A stretch of 64,000 bases of DNA. Origin: Puccinellia tenuiflora (lineage: Eukaryota > Streptophyta > Magnoliopsida > Poales > Poaceae). The notes under the pieces are model-generated. The model searched no databases. It was not told the DNA's origin and saw nothing but the letters and a program-made list of their open reading frames with translations. The stretch covers positions 149,206-213,205 of the forward strand of contig QRDG01000532.1 of NCBI GenBank assembly GCA_012064385.1. The letters are read 5' to 3'. The translations under genes were made by a program, and so were the position numbers. Each line of letters starts with the position of its first letter. The first letter of the stretch is position 1. Positions 11,100-22,531 of this stretch are shown here, one piece after another.

Positions 11100-11613
11100 C
11101 TACTTTATTTGATATATAATTGGTCGGGCTTGGGGAGAGCCTCCATATATATTCTCCTCCTCTCTTTTTGTCCACTATTTTCTCTCCATCACCACACACT
11201 CTCTCTCATCGATTACGGTCACGGCTCGGCAACGGGTCTAGTTCTACTAGGTGGGTATTGGTGTATGGATGTTTGTTAAAGGCATGAGAAACTTGTCGGC
11301 GGGCGATTTGCACGTATATGGCGTGGCGATCGATGTTTATGCATGAAACTTGTGTGTGTGGTTTGATTGAATCTTTGCATGTTGTTGTTTGCGCCGGCGT
11401 GGTGCATGGATGTTTGCCGAAATGTTGATTCATTTCCATTTCGGTAAATTTTTGCACCACCCATATGTCCTACTTTTAGGGGAAGTCATGCCGAATTTTT
11501 TCGTCGAACATTTCCGACTTCCCGCATGAGAAGCTTGTATGTGTTTGTGCATGTTGCGGTTAATTCATTCTAATTAATAAAACATACTCTATATGTATAT
11601 CGCGTAGGCGACC
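11100..11613 (+). promoter_or_regulatory. Promoter, 5' leader and leader intron of the CACTA-1 transposase
   Basis: Two TATA-like words (gatatataa at about 11110 and catatatatt at about 11143) precede a CT-rich leader. A candidate donor (ctactag/gtgggtatt, about 11251) and acceptor (atatcgcgtag, ending about 11608) bracket a leader intron of about 357 nt that ends a few bases before the ATG at 11614. The intron contains short hairpins. The second CACTA-1 gene has the same arrangement. Confidence 0.55.
11413..11523 (+). repeat. Hairpins in the transposase leader intron
   Basis: 'tttgccgaaatg' (11413) pairs with 'catttcggtaaa' (to 11448), 12 bp with one G-T pair. Downstream, 'ggggaagtc' and 'gacttccc' bracket a second, weaker stem. 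The phrase 'catatgtcctacttttag' here matches an arm of the long hairpin found upstream of the second gene, so these are probably related intron structures. Confidence 0.6.
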
Positions 11614-13218
11614 ATGGTCATCAAGATGAGCTCCAGTCGAATCAACAACTACAAGGAAGAAGCGAAGGAGGAAATGAGTCGGTGCAACGGGCGCCAGATA
11701 CGATGTCCGTGTCGAAGTTGCAAACTTGTGAGATGGATCGACCCTGATTCCGGACAATTGGAGGAACACCTGCTCAGGCGCGGTTTCATGGAAGGCTTCA
11801 ACCAAGCGCCGACAGCAAATGTTGCGCCTGAAGACGAGGGCGGGCAAGATGATCGTGACGAAGGAGATGCCGACAGACATTGTCATGATGGTGGTGGAGA
11901 AGACGCTAACACGCCACAGAGCTCGCTAATGTCGGCCTTGATGGAGTCTCATGTTCAAGAACTGCTCCTCAAGAATGGGAGCACCGTTAGAGAGAAAGCC
12001 AAGCTAGCGCAAATGGAGATAGACGGGAAGACTCCATTGTATCCTGGCTGCCGGCCACAGGATACGCGCTTGCAAGTAACGCTTGATGCTCTGCAGACGA
12101 AGTCGGGAAACAAATGGACCGACACGAGCTTCAACAAAAACATGCAATTCCTCCACAAGCGTGTTCCCGAGGGGAACACATTGCCAACTAATATCGAGGA
12201 GGCCAAGAAAGTTGTTTTCCCTCTTGACCAACCGCACGTTAAATACCATGCCTGCATCAATGATTGCGCAATTTATCGGGGCGAGTACGAGGACAGAACC
12301 ACATGTCCGGTGTGCGGCCAAGGACGGTACAAGAGCCGTGGGAAGAAAGTTCCTCAAAAAGTGGTATGGTACTTTCCTATCACTCCCCGTCTGCAGCATT
12401 ACTTCGTGGACCCTAAGGAAGCAAAGCTCATGCAATGGCACGCGGAAAGGGAGAAGACCGAAGAAGATCTGGAGAAGGGCAGGATCCTTACACACCCTTC
12501 AGACGCTAGCCAGTGGCAAGAGTTGGACGCCGTCACCAATTTCGGAGGCGACGCAAGGAACGTTAGGCTTGGTATGAGCACCAATAGACTCAATCCGTTC
12601 GGCAACCAGAGTAGCACGCATAGCACCTGGCCCGTGTTTGTATGGCCTTACAACCTTCCCCCGTGGTTGTGCACAAAGCAAAGGTATATACACATGAGTA
12701 TTCTCATTCAGGGGCCGAAACAAGCAGGTGTCCACATACATACGTATCTCGCGCTGTTGGAAGAGGAGTTAGCCACGTTGTGGGCGACGCCAGCCCGTAC
12801 TTGGGATGCCTACACTGGAGATTATTTCCCCATGAGAGCCGCGTTGCTCACGACGGTGCAGGACTATCCTGGTTGCTCATATGTATCGGCCCAGGTAGGC
12901 CACGGATTCTGCGCATGTGTCAGGTGCATGGATAAGACCCCGCATCTCCAGCTACCAAGGAATCCTGGGTCTTCGAAAACCGTGTACCCATGGGTTCGAA
13001 GGTGGCTTCGCATGGATCACCCGTGGAGGACACGCGGTGACCTGTTCAATGGTAAGGACGAGCCCGAAGGACCCCCGAGCCCGAGGAGCGGCATAGAAAT
13101 CGACGAGCCGTTGAAGAATTGGAAGGAGTGCCCTGCGCCGGGAAAGAAACGACCGAAGGTAGATCCGCTGCTAGGTGTATGGAAAGCGAGGGCTGTTTTC
13201 CACGACTTGCCCTACTAG
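11614..13218 (+). pseudogene. TNP2/TNPD-type CACTA transposase, N-terminal part
   Basis: A 534-codon frame starts at the ATG just after the leader-intron acceptor. Residues about 10-70 resemble the transposase-associated domain (IRCPCRSCK, then a D..EEHLLRRGF helix). Around residues 205-240 is a zinc-ribbon-like CIND C / CPVCGQGRY segment. From about residue 320 the Transposase_21 core runs: LGMSTNRLNPFG, HSTWPVFVWPYNLPPWLC, and CACVRCMDK. Related transposases usually have Asp where this copy has Asn in STNRLNPF, which may mark loss of activity. The frame ends in TAG at Y-stop-K, where the family normally has Trp (TGG to TAG). Element A is inserted three bases beyond that stop. The protein would cut and join the element ends in the nucleus. 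Confidence 0.9.
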
Positions 13219-13222
13219 AAGG

Positions 13223-14723
13223 TGATGCATCTAAAATGCATACATGAACTTTGCACTATAATAGTTATATTCCATTCATATTTGCATCATATAAGGGGTA
13301 TATTACTGTTATTTAATGATTTTTGGTAATTTATAATGATTTCCCCTTTATATGGAATTAATCCTGCGCAGGCAGAAAACCCCTATTTCTTTCTTTATTT
13401 GTTTTAGGACCTTAACGACGTCATAATGAGCTATAAATTTAGGGGGGTCATTATTTTGGAAGGAGAAGATTTAGGAGCGAAAGAAGTCAACGAACGGAGG
13501 CCGGAGGACCAAAAGGGGGTCCCACGCGGCTACAGTACCAGGCCACGTGGGTCCATCCAATTTGGCCCTCGTGGCCCCGTTTGCATCGATCCTTCGCCGA
13601 GAAGCATCCTTGTGACCTAAAACGCCTATATAAAAGGTCCCCCGACATTTTCCGGAGAGAGGCGGTGGAGAAACGCAAAACCAGAAACAGAGAGGCAGAG
13701 GGCTGCCGCCGGAGAAGATCGGAGGGGGGAAACGCCGCCGGAATCCACCTCCGGAGGGCTCCACCCCCTCCGGTGTGATTATCATCAACATCTACATCAA
13801 GATTGTCTCCACTCCGAGCTGCACCTCTTCATCAACCTCTCCATCAAGCTCCTCATCTCCATGATGAAGGGGGAGTAGTCTCCCTCGGGGCTGAAGGCTC
13901 ATGCCGGTAGATATGTGGTTTATCTCTCTCTCCCATGGTGTGATCTTTATGTGATCATGAGCTTTGTAATCTAGTTGAATCCATAGATGTTACTCTTCTT
14001 TATCTTATGAATTATGCTACTCAAGTGGTTTTATTGATGTGATTGCCGGAGTCATATTTGTCCCATGGTGTGAAGTTGACATTGCATGCACCGTGTGTGG
14101 CTCTTAGGCTAAAGATTATATGAATACTTATCATGAGTTATTATTTGTGTTGGGTGTCTCTATGATATTGTGGTGTTTGTTAGTACTATCTTTGGATGCG
14201 AATAGTGACTGCATGAAGTGTCCATAGATGTGGAATACGAACTTTAAGGTGTGATTTTAGTAGCCCTACATAATAGATTGGTGTTCTTTATCCAATCAGA
14301 AATTAATTCAGAGTAGCATAATGAGGAGGAATTATCTATGTATTCAATTATATTATTATTGTTGAGAGTGTCCACTAGTGAAAGCATGATCCCTAGGACT
14401 TATTTCCAAAGCACCGTTTACACCTTTGTCTTGTCCTCTTGGATTAAAGAGGATTGGGACACTTTCACACCCTTGTTCCCTTGTCTTGTCCTCTTGCATT
14501 AAAGAGGATTCGGACACTTTCACACTCCTGTTTTGTTACATCAAACTTCCATCCATTAAATCAACCACCTTGTTCTATAAACTTGTTTAGTGCATAATCA
14601 ACTAAAACTTGTGACACTTTAGTTGTAGGGAATAGATAAATTTTTCTTCTTGCTCCTGCGGATCGATACCTTACTTCCACACTGAATTGTGCTACAGTGA
14701 TTCCTTGCTCTTGGGGATTATCA
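13223..14723 (+). mobile_element. 5' LTR of element A
   Basis: It starts TGATGCATCTAAAATGCATA and ends GGGGATTATCA. It shares its whole length with 18891-20397 and its first 300 bp or so with the element B LTR. A 'cgcctatataaaagg' TATA block lies about 400 bp in (about 13623-13637). Confidence 0.92.
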
Positions 14724-14733
14724 AGTACTTTTC

Positions 14734-14751
14734 TGGCGCCGTTGCCGGGGA
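14734..14751 (+). other. Primer-binding site of element A (tRNA-Asp type)
   Basis: 'tggcgccgttgccgggga' is complementary to the 3' end of a plant tRNA-Asp and lies 10 bp after the LTR. The same site, reversed, serves element B at 31437-31454. Confidence 0.85.
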
Positions 14752-14895
14752 GCGTAGCGCTTAAGTTTCTATTCTTGTTTGCACTAGATTTTTATTTTCA
14801 GTTTTGCATATACTCTAGTTTACTTTCAGTTTTTCATTTAGTTTAGTTTTACTTTCAGTTTTGCATTATATCAAAAACCCCAAAAAAATTAAAAA

Positions 14896-16173
14896 ATGAA
14901 AAACTATTATAAAAATGCCATGATAGCTGCTGAATTTAGAGAATCTTTCGAAGGTAAAAGATTAAAAACCATCATGAGGTATCTAAATAAAATTGCTAAT
15001 GAGCAGCTTAATTTTCATAAGGAAGAAACTTGTTGCTCTGAATACTGTAGACACTTTGAATTCCAATACCCTTCCAATAAAGTTGAACCTGTTATTGCAA
15101 CTTATCATACAGGGATTTATGCTCACTTAGGGATGGCAGAAGTAGAGCAATTTGTTATTTGTGTGGCAGCCTATGAATTAAACACCTTCATTGATGAACA
15201 TGAAACCTGCCCTATAGCTTCTCAATCTAAAAATATGATTGCCTTTATCCTTAATATCTACATAGATGAATTTGATGAAAATATCTATGTTATTGACACA
15301 AGGAAGAGCTTTGCCCAAGGAAGATCTAATGTTTTGCAGGAAGAAGATGATGAAAACATAAGCTTGGAAGAGGAAGTATGTGAAGAAGAGGATAAAAACC
15401 TAAGCTTGGGGATGTCCATGCAGCCCCAAGAAGAAGACAATGAAGAGCAAAAGGATGAATAAATTGATGAACAACTAGAGAATGAAGAGAAGGAACTTGC
15501 ACCTTCACCACATATGGATGAGGGTAACACTCAAGATTTAGCTAATGATAAACTTTGCTTTTATGATCCTGATGATGAGGAAGAATATGAACCTATGCCT
15601 AATGAGAACATTATTGATAATGATTTTAAAAATGATGAAGGATATGATTTAGACATTCTATATAATAATGCTTTAGATGATGGTCCTATGCTTATTGATA
15701 ATCCTCCATGTTTAGTTGTTACTACTTTATGTGAGGATAAAAATGATATACTTGCTGCTTGTGATGATACTCTCACTCATGAGAGTCCAACTTTATTTCT
15801 GAACTCCCCTATTCACACCTTGGAGGAGAAATTTGCTTATGTTGAGAAATACTTATGTGGTTTGCAATTATCTTTAGATCCAAATATTTGTTGCAACCAT
15901 GATATTAAACCTTATATTGATCTTAATAATTATTTTGAAAGAGGGAAACATGTCTCTAAATATCTCAATAATACTATGTTTCCTCTCTTTATGTTGAAGG
16001 TTTTAATGTCGCACTTGCTTTACCTTCATGTGCTAATTACTATATGCTTCATTGATTTATTTTATTACAAGATCCCAATGCATAGGAAGTGGGTGAGACT
16101 TAAATATGTTTCATATTTTTCCTTGATGCTCACCTTTGCGTTTCAATTCGTATTCCTATGTGAGCATCATTAA
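14896..16173 (+). pseudogene. Acidic protein frame of element A, function unknown
   Basis: A frame of 425 codons is broken only by one in-frame TAA at 15460-15462; 14896-15462 and 15514-16173 are in the same register. The first part is Lys/Glu rich with Cys residues (CCSEYCRHF), and the middle is a long Glu/Asp-rich segment. The second half has NDxx repeats of Asp and Asn and ends in a hydrophobic, possibly membrane-spanning stretch (LLYLHVLITICFIDLFYY). I do not recognise a retroelement domain. It sits where gag would be expected, directly after the primer site, so it may be a highly diverged gag replacement or an acquired sequence. Confidence 0.5.
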
Positions 16174-18890
16174 AACTATCATGGCTGTCCAGGAAACAGA
16201 TTCCTAAGCTTCACTGCGAAAAATGTTAAAAATTACAGAAAAGGAATTTCGACCTGAAATATTACGACAGCAATTTATAGCTATTAATACACATTTCATT
16301 AGTTTAAAGTTTTCTGATTTGAGCAACGTAAGTGCCTCTTAAAATTCACTCTTTATGGGCTGTCCAGTTTTTGACAGATTCTGTCTTTATTTTGCATTAC
16401 TCTCATTACTTGTGTTTTGTGTGGTTCTATTGATCAAAGAGCAATACACAACCATTGTAATAGTAGCTAATGTTCAGAATCAACTCATGCTATGTCTTTG
16501 CTGTACTTATGGAGATTTAATTTATGGAGACACTAACCCCTCTAATCAAGTTTTATGATAAGTTATGTGTGAAGAGAACTTTCAAGTGGAAGAATTGAGG
16601 GTGATCAACAAAGATCAACAGGGACAATAACTCAAGATTGGGGATGTAACCCCTAAGCTCACCCTACATACAAGAATTTAAGCTTGGGGATGCCAAGCCA
16701 ACTCACTCCAACCATCTTGATACCAAGTAAGTAAGCCTAGCTATATGGCTATAAAGAAAGCGCTTTACGGGAGGCAACCCGGTTGTTTTTTTTGTCCTCT
16801 TGCTGTAACAAGAGACTTAGTTTTTAGTTTAGTTCCTGGATTTTTTAATAAAGTGCCAAGTTTACCCATTTTGGTTTGAAAAAAGTTGCTATTTTGCATG
16901 CGGAGATTTCATTCCAGCGCAAGTCTGTGCACGGTTTGATTTTTCATTCCTATTCTGTAAGTCGAAATGAGCTGAGATTTTTACTGTGGCTGCAACTTTT
17001 CACCTTCTGTATGCCTGAAATTTTTCAGAAGTTTTCGATGAGCTTAAGTAGGACAGAAAAATACGTTTTTCTGCTGCTGTTTTTCTGGATAGATTATATC
17101 CAATATTGTTTGATGCATGTTTTGAACTTTTAATTTGAATCTTGTTGATTCAATTGAGTTTATTAATAGGAATACAATATTATACACTTTCTGGACATTC
17201 ATATGAATTTTTGTCTTAGTATTATAAGCAGCAAGTAATGCATTTGTCTATCACTACTAATGTCACCCCACAGAAAAGAAATGGGAGAAACAGTGTTTTG
17301 AAGTTTTTTCACAGGGATTAGAGGAGATGCACCAAGAGCTATCCAAGAATGGTGAAATCCATATAAACTTGGGGATGTGAAGACAACCCCACTGGACCAA
17401 CACACTCTCGGTTTGCACACGTCTAACTTCTGTTTTTCTATCAATGCACTTTATCGCATAAACTTGGAGCGTCTTTTTTTTGTTAGTTTAGTTTTTATTT
17501 TGAGACCACCACTATCATTTATATATGAGAGAGCTACTGGAAGTTTAGGTTGAATTAAGTTGCATGCTTTTATATGATTGGGAAAAAGGGATATCTAAGT
17601 TGATTTTTAATGACACATATAGTTGCATGATTCATGAGCTTCTTTGTGAGTAATAATTTGCAAATGCTTTATCATGAGCTATCTTTTATTCATGTTTTGA
17701 TGCTGTATGTTATTTCACCTTGTTTGACATGAATTAGTTAGTTCTATGGACACTCATGCATGCATCTAGATGGTCATGACTTTTATTGTAATGGGAAAAG
17801 TTGGTTAAAAAGCTCTCGCGAACTTGATGCACACTTTACTTTTATTGCATTCAATAAAGATGAACCATTGTGATTAATATTACGATGATAGTGGCTTGAT
17901 AAATGTTTAAGGTTGGGAGTTAGCCCATATGTGTTGTCACATGCAAAGCTTTCAACATGTTCCATTATCTATTTAGTTGATATCATGTACTTTTGTCTAT
18001 GGATGCCTATCATGACGAAATAATGTGGAAATAGAGTTAAATTTAAATGAGTTTGTAAAATGGTTAGAGAGAATCCTGGGCCGCTAATTTAAGCCATGCA
18101 TCATTCATGGTGGAAATTTACTTACATGCTATTTTGAACTCTCTGTAATACACCCTACAATAAAAAGCTATATCAAGTGGTAAATAAAGAGGGTGTTGAG
18201 ATTGTTCATTACGTTTGTTTGTATTGTTATTTTGATATGGGCTTGATCCATATCATGGGACAAGAGGTACCCCAGTTGAGACTCTTGATGATACTGTTAT
18301 TACTTACAATGATAGATAACTTAAACTTGCTCTGTTTCCCAAGTTGAGTAATCATGGTGTAGCTACTTGTATTCAAGGGGCATGAGACATCTAACCTTTA
18401 CTTTATCAAGGCCACTACTCATATTTGCTTTCACATTCAACTTTAATCATTCAAGATGCTATGATAGGGGAATGAGAGCTTGACACCAAGTATTACCATT
18501 GCATTCAATAACTTAAGTAGAATAGTTTGGAGGATAGATGAAACTTATGCATGCTTTACCTCTACTTATTTATACATCTTTTCCAAAGTGTCCACCTTTT
18601 ATATTCAGATTTTCTACACTCTATGGACCACAAGTATGCAAAAGTAAGAATGTCCATAGTACTATCTTTTATGTTGCACTTTGTGAACTATCATTGATCA
18701 TCTTTTCATTGAATACTTGATATCACTTTATAAACTGTTTGCATATTGCTACTTCTTTGAAATAATGAATCATTTGACTTTATATAGCAGTAGCAATCAT
18801 CTTGTATATCCATGTTGTGATTATATTGCAAAGTTCATAGTTTTATCACTTTCGTACTCGAGGATGAGCATGAGTTAAGCTTGGGGATGT
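16174..18890 (+). mobile_element. Non-coding 3' interior of element A with PPT
   Basis: AT-rich and without sustained frames. Several 'aagcttggggatg' phrases (for example near 15410, 16680 and 17370) resemble the polypurine tract used at 18876-18890 ('ttaagcttggggatgt' before TGATGCATC). The same stretch, reversed, forms most of the interior of element B. Confidence 0.8.
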
Positions 18891-20397
18891 TGATGCATCT
18901 AAAATGCATACATGAACTTTGCACTATAATAGTTATATTCCATTCATATTTGCATCATATAAGGGGTATATTACTGTTATTTAATGATTTTTGGTAATTT
19001 ATAATGATTTCCCCTTTATATGGAATTAATCCTGCGCAGGCAGAAAACCCCTATTTCTTTCTTTATTTGTTTCAGGACCTTAACGACATCATAATGAGCT
19101 ATAAATTTAGGGGGGTCATTATTTTGGAAGGAGAAGATTTAGGAGCGAAAGAAGTCAACGAACGGAGGCCAGAGGACCAAAAGGGGGGGTCCCACACGGC
19201 TACAGTACCAGGCCGCGTGGGCCCATCCAATTTGGCCCTCGTGGCCCCGTTTGCATCGATCCTTCGCCCAGAAGCATCCTTGTGACCTAAAAATGCCTAT
19301 ATAAAAGGTCCCCCGACGTTTTCCAGAGAGAGGCGGCGGAGAAACGCAAAACCAGAAACAGAAAGGCAGAGGGCTGCCTCCGGAGAAGATCGGAGGGGGG
19401 AAACGCTGCCGGAATCCACCTCCGGAGGGCTCCACCCCCCTCCGGCGTGATCATCATCAACATCTACAGCAAGATCGTCTCCACTCCGGGCTGCACCTCT
19501 TCATCAACCTCTCCATCAAGCTCCTCATCTCCATGATGAAGGGCGAGTAGTCTCCCTCGGGGCTGAAGGCTCATGCCGGTAGCTATGTGGTTTATCTCTC
19601 TCTCCCATGGTGTGATCTTTATGTGATCATGAGCTTTGTAATCTAGTTGAATCCATAGATATTACTCTTCTTTATATTATGAATTATGCTACTCAAGTGG
19701 TTTTATTGATGTGATTGCCGGAGTCGTCTTTGTCCCATGGTGTGAAGTTGATAGTGCGTTAACCGTGTGTGTGGCTCTTAGGCTAAAGATTACATGAATA
19801 CTTATCATGAGTTATTATTTATGTTGGGTGTCTCTATGATATTGTGGTGTTTGTTAGTACTATCTTTGGATGCGAATAGTGACCGCATGAAGTGTCCATA
19901 GATGTGGAATACGAACTTTAAGGTGTGATTTTTGTAGCCCTACATAATAGATTGGTGTTCTTTATCCAACCAGAAATTAATTCAGAGTAGCATAATGAGG
20001 AGGAATTATCTATGTATTCAATTATATTATTATTGTTGAGAGTGTCCACTAGTGAAAGCATGATCCCTAGGCCTTATTTCCAAAGCACCGTTTACACCTT
20101 TGTCTTGTCCTCTTGCATTAAAGAGGATTGGGACACTTTCACACCCTTGTTCCCTTGTCTTGTCCTCTTGCATTAAAGAGGATTCGGACAATTTCACACT
20201 CCTGTTTTGTTACATCAAACTTCCATCCATTAAATCAACCACCTTGTTCTATAAACTTGTTTAGTGCATAATCAACTAAAACTTGTGACACTTTAGTTGT
20301 AGGGAATAGATAACTTTTCCTTCTTGCTCCTGCGGATCGATACCTTACTTCCACATTGAATTGTGCTACAGTGATTCCTTGCTCTTGGGGATTCTCA
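18891..20397 (+). mobile_element. 3' LTR of element A
   Basis: 1,507 bp, beginning TGATGCATCT directly after the PPT and ending GGATTCTCA, followed by the GAAGG target duplication. It differs from the 5' LTR by scattered substitutions and one- to two-base indels. Confidence 0.92.
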
Positions 20398-22097
20398 GAA
20401 GGTCCTCAAGACGCCACATAGCCTCGATATGATGCACATTACGAAGAATGTCACCGAGAGTCTGCTTGGCACTCTTTCCAACATGCCGAAAAAGACCAAG
20501 GATGGGACGAAAGCAAGATACAATCTCAAATGGCTTGGTGTCAGAAAAGATCTTCAGGCCCCCGATAGCGATAACGATGATGATGATGATGATGATGATC
20601 AGATGGAAGGGACTCAAGGTCGCCGCAAAAGGGTAAAGAAGAACACTGTGGTGCTTCCCGCTACGTGCTTCACTATGAGTCCGGAGGAGCTCGAGCAATT
20701 CTACATGTGTCTCCTAGGAGTCAAATTTCCTCATGGTTACGCGGGGCAGATAAGCAGATATCTGGACGGAACGAAGAAGAGGTTTAGCGGGATGAAGTCT
20801 CACGACTGTCACGTGCTGTTGACAGAGGTACTTCCCGTTGCGATTCGAGGGATAATGGACGAGCACGTCCGTGATACGCTGCTAGCCCTTTGCAATTTTT
20901 TCGACGACATCAACAGGAAGTCGATCGGTGTGAAGCAGCTCGACAGGCTACAGGAAGAGATCGTGCTGATACTATGCGAGCTCGAGATTTACTTCCCTCC
21001 AGCATTCTTTGATATCTGCGTGCATCTCCTTCTCCATGTCGTTGATGACATCAGGCAGCTCGGGCCAACGTTCATGCACTACATGATGCCGTTCGAAAGA
21101 ATGAACGGTGTCATGAAAGAATACGTCCGCAACAGGTCCCATCCAGACGCAAGCATGGCCAAGGGATTTTCTAACCTACGAGTGCATCTCCTTCTGCCAG
21201 AATTATCTAAGCACCGAGAACCAGGATGTTGGTCTGCCCACGAGGAAACACTTCGGCAGGCTCAATCGATATGGTCACCGAGAGGGCACCAGCTCAACCT
21301 TTGTCAGCATGCAGGGTCAAAAGGACGACTTCGACAGGGCTCACCGGGTCGCGCTACAACACTTACAATTGATCGAACCTTGGGTGGAACAGCACAAATG
21401 CTTACTCAAGCAACATTACATCAAACTGGGCCGGCCGAGAAAGAAGGGAGACGAAAGACTCATATTCTCCTTATCACGGGGTCCCTCGCACAACGTCAAG
21501 ACCTATCAGGCGTACGACATCAACGGCTACAGATTCTACACCGAGGAAAAGGACAAGAAGTCGGAATATCAAAACTCAGGAGTAACTATGCTATCCTAGG
21601 GCGATGACGAGGCTACTGTCAAGCAAAGATACTTCGGAAGGATTGAGGAGATATGGGACCTCAACTACTGTGGAGAGTCAGTACCAATGTTCCGTGTGAG
21701 ATGGGCCAAGGACGTCGTCAAAGAAGGCCGATATTTCACCACCATGATAATACCCGATGCCAAATCGAAGAACGCCTCCGCGAAAAATGAGCCATGGGTA
21801 CTCGCTAACCAAGTTGAGCAATGCTTCTTCATTACCAACCCATCAAAGCCTAGCTGTGTTGTCGTGAGGAGGGGCAAGAGGAGCATCATCGGAATGGAAG
21901 GAGGCGCCACCGAGCAAGACTTGGACAACGAGCCAAAGATCGAGGAGGAATTCGACAAGTTCTTCGACATGCCTACTACTAGTACACAAAGAAGGAAGAC
22001 CTCTGTACCTACTAAAGGTTGTCCATTCACGCGAAGAAATCTCAAGGTGACCGGCCTAAAGTATTCAACCGCGAAGAAGGGAAAGAAGAGAAACTAG
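20398..22097 (+). pseudogene. TNP2/TNPD-type CACTA transposase, C-terminal part
   Basis: This continues the transposase after element A: the SLDMMHITKN motif follows the target duplication, as expected directly downstream of the 11614-13218 part. A DUF4218-like region covers about 20660-21170 (key words FFDDINRKS, IYFPPAFFDI, MPFERMNGVMKEYVRN). A DUF4216-like region follows at about 21480-21980 (NGYRFYTEEKD, PMFRVRWAKD, QCFFITNP). The register shifts between the two (about 21180-21300), and an in-frame TAG lies at about 21598, so the gene is broken at least twice in addition to the LTR insertion. The frame ends at 22097. An acidic Asp run at 20571-20599 comes from a GAT microsatellite. Confidence 0.88.
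20571..20599 (+). repeat. (GAT)n microsatellite inside transposase coding sequence
   Basis: About nine GAT/GAC codons in a row give a poly-aspartate run between the catalytic core and the DUF4218-like region. It is in frame and probably tolerated as a linker. Confidence 0.85.
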
Positions 22098-22289
22098 CTC
22101 GAAACCGAGACGAAGAAGAGACTTTTTTGGTGTATTTAATTTGTCTGTGTGTGTGAGACAATGCAACCATATATATGTATACAATGAATATGTATGAGAC
22201 AATATTATTTTAAAGAATACCAATAATGTGTTTGTGTTCTTTATTTAAATTTAACCAAAAATATTTTTTCAAGTTGAAAAAAAAAGTGA

Positions 22290-22361
22290 GACAGCCAGGA
22301 TTCGAACCTGGCTGTCCAAAGTACAAGTTTGCCCAGCAAACCATTGGGCTAAGTTGCTGTC
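22290..22361 (-). tRNA. tRNA-like Pol III gene inside CACTA-1 (possibly a pseudo-tRNA)
   Basis: Read on the minus strand, 72 nt begin GACAGCAACTTAGCC and end CCTGGCTGTC, giving a 6-bp acceptor stem (GACAGC/GCTGTC). The A box TTAGCCCAATGG and a perfect B box GGTTCGAATCC are present. The T-stem (CCAGG/CCTGG) is perfect and the D-stem TTAG/CTGG is weak. The best anticodon stem is 4 bp, placing UGU (Thr) in the anticodon position, but it is not a recognised plant tRNA-Thr. Four bases past the 3' end is a run of nine T residues, a Pol III terminator. It could be a degenerate tRNA, a SINE head, or a tRNA-like element-borne RNA. Confidence 0.6.
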
Positions 22362-22405
22362 ATGGTTGTAACACAGCAGAACAGATTTTTAAAATTCAGG
22401 CCAGC

Positions 22406-22531
22406 TAATTCTGTGGCGCACCGGCCAGAGCATGCGCCACAGAAGTTCAGAATTCTGTGGCGCACCGTTTTGCCCGTGCGCCACAGAATCTAATATTTCT
22501 GTGGCGCATCCGCGGGCTGATGCGCCACAAA
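22406..22531. repeat. Internal array of CACTA-1 end-type motifs
   Basis: Three inverted pairs of TTCTGTGGCGCA / TGCGCCACAGA lie about 6 kb from the right end, immediately upstream of the second gene. Such motifs are normally confined to the element ends. Their position suggests either a promoter that the TNPA-type protein binds, or the fossil end of another element fused into this one. Confidence 0.85.

Larger units (their letters stand above)
13223..20397 (+). mobile_element. LTR element A, nested in the CACTA-1 transposase gene
   Basis: A complete LTR element of 7,175 bp. LTRs lie at 13223-14723 and 18891-20397, there is a tRNA-Asp-type primer site and a PPT, and a 5-bp GAAGG target duplication is present at 13218-13222 and 20398-20402. 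The LTRs are highly similar to each other, with scattered substitutions and small indels, implying a fairly recent insertion. The interior has one long acidic frame and no gag, protease or reverse transcriptase that I can recognise, so it is non-autonomous. It belongs to the same LTR family as element B, into which CACTA-1 itself is inserted. Confidence 0.93.

Noticed and set aside
10533..11119. Overlapping coding frames on both strands
   Set aside because: They are translations of the CTGTGGCGCA subterminal repeat in different registers (repeated CATE, WRM and CGA words), with no protein character.
22290..22361. Functional tRNA-Thr(UGU) gene
   Set aside because: The anticodon stem is only 4 bp and the D stem has wobble pairs. 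It does not match the plant or chloroplast tRNA-Thr I know, so only a tRNA-like call is made.
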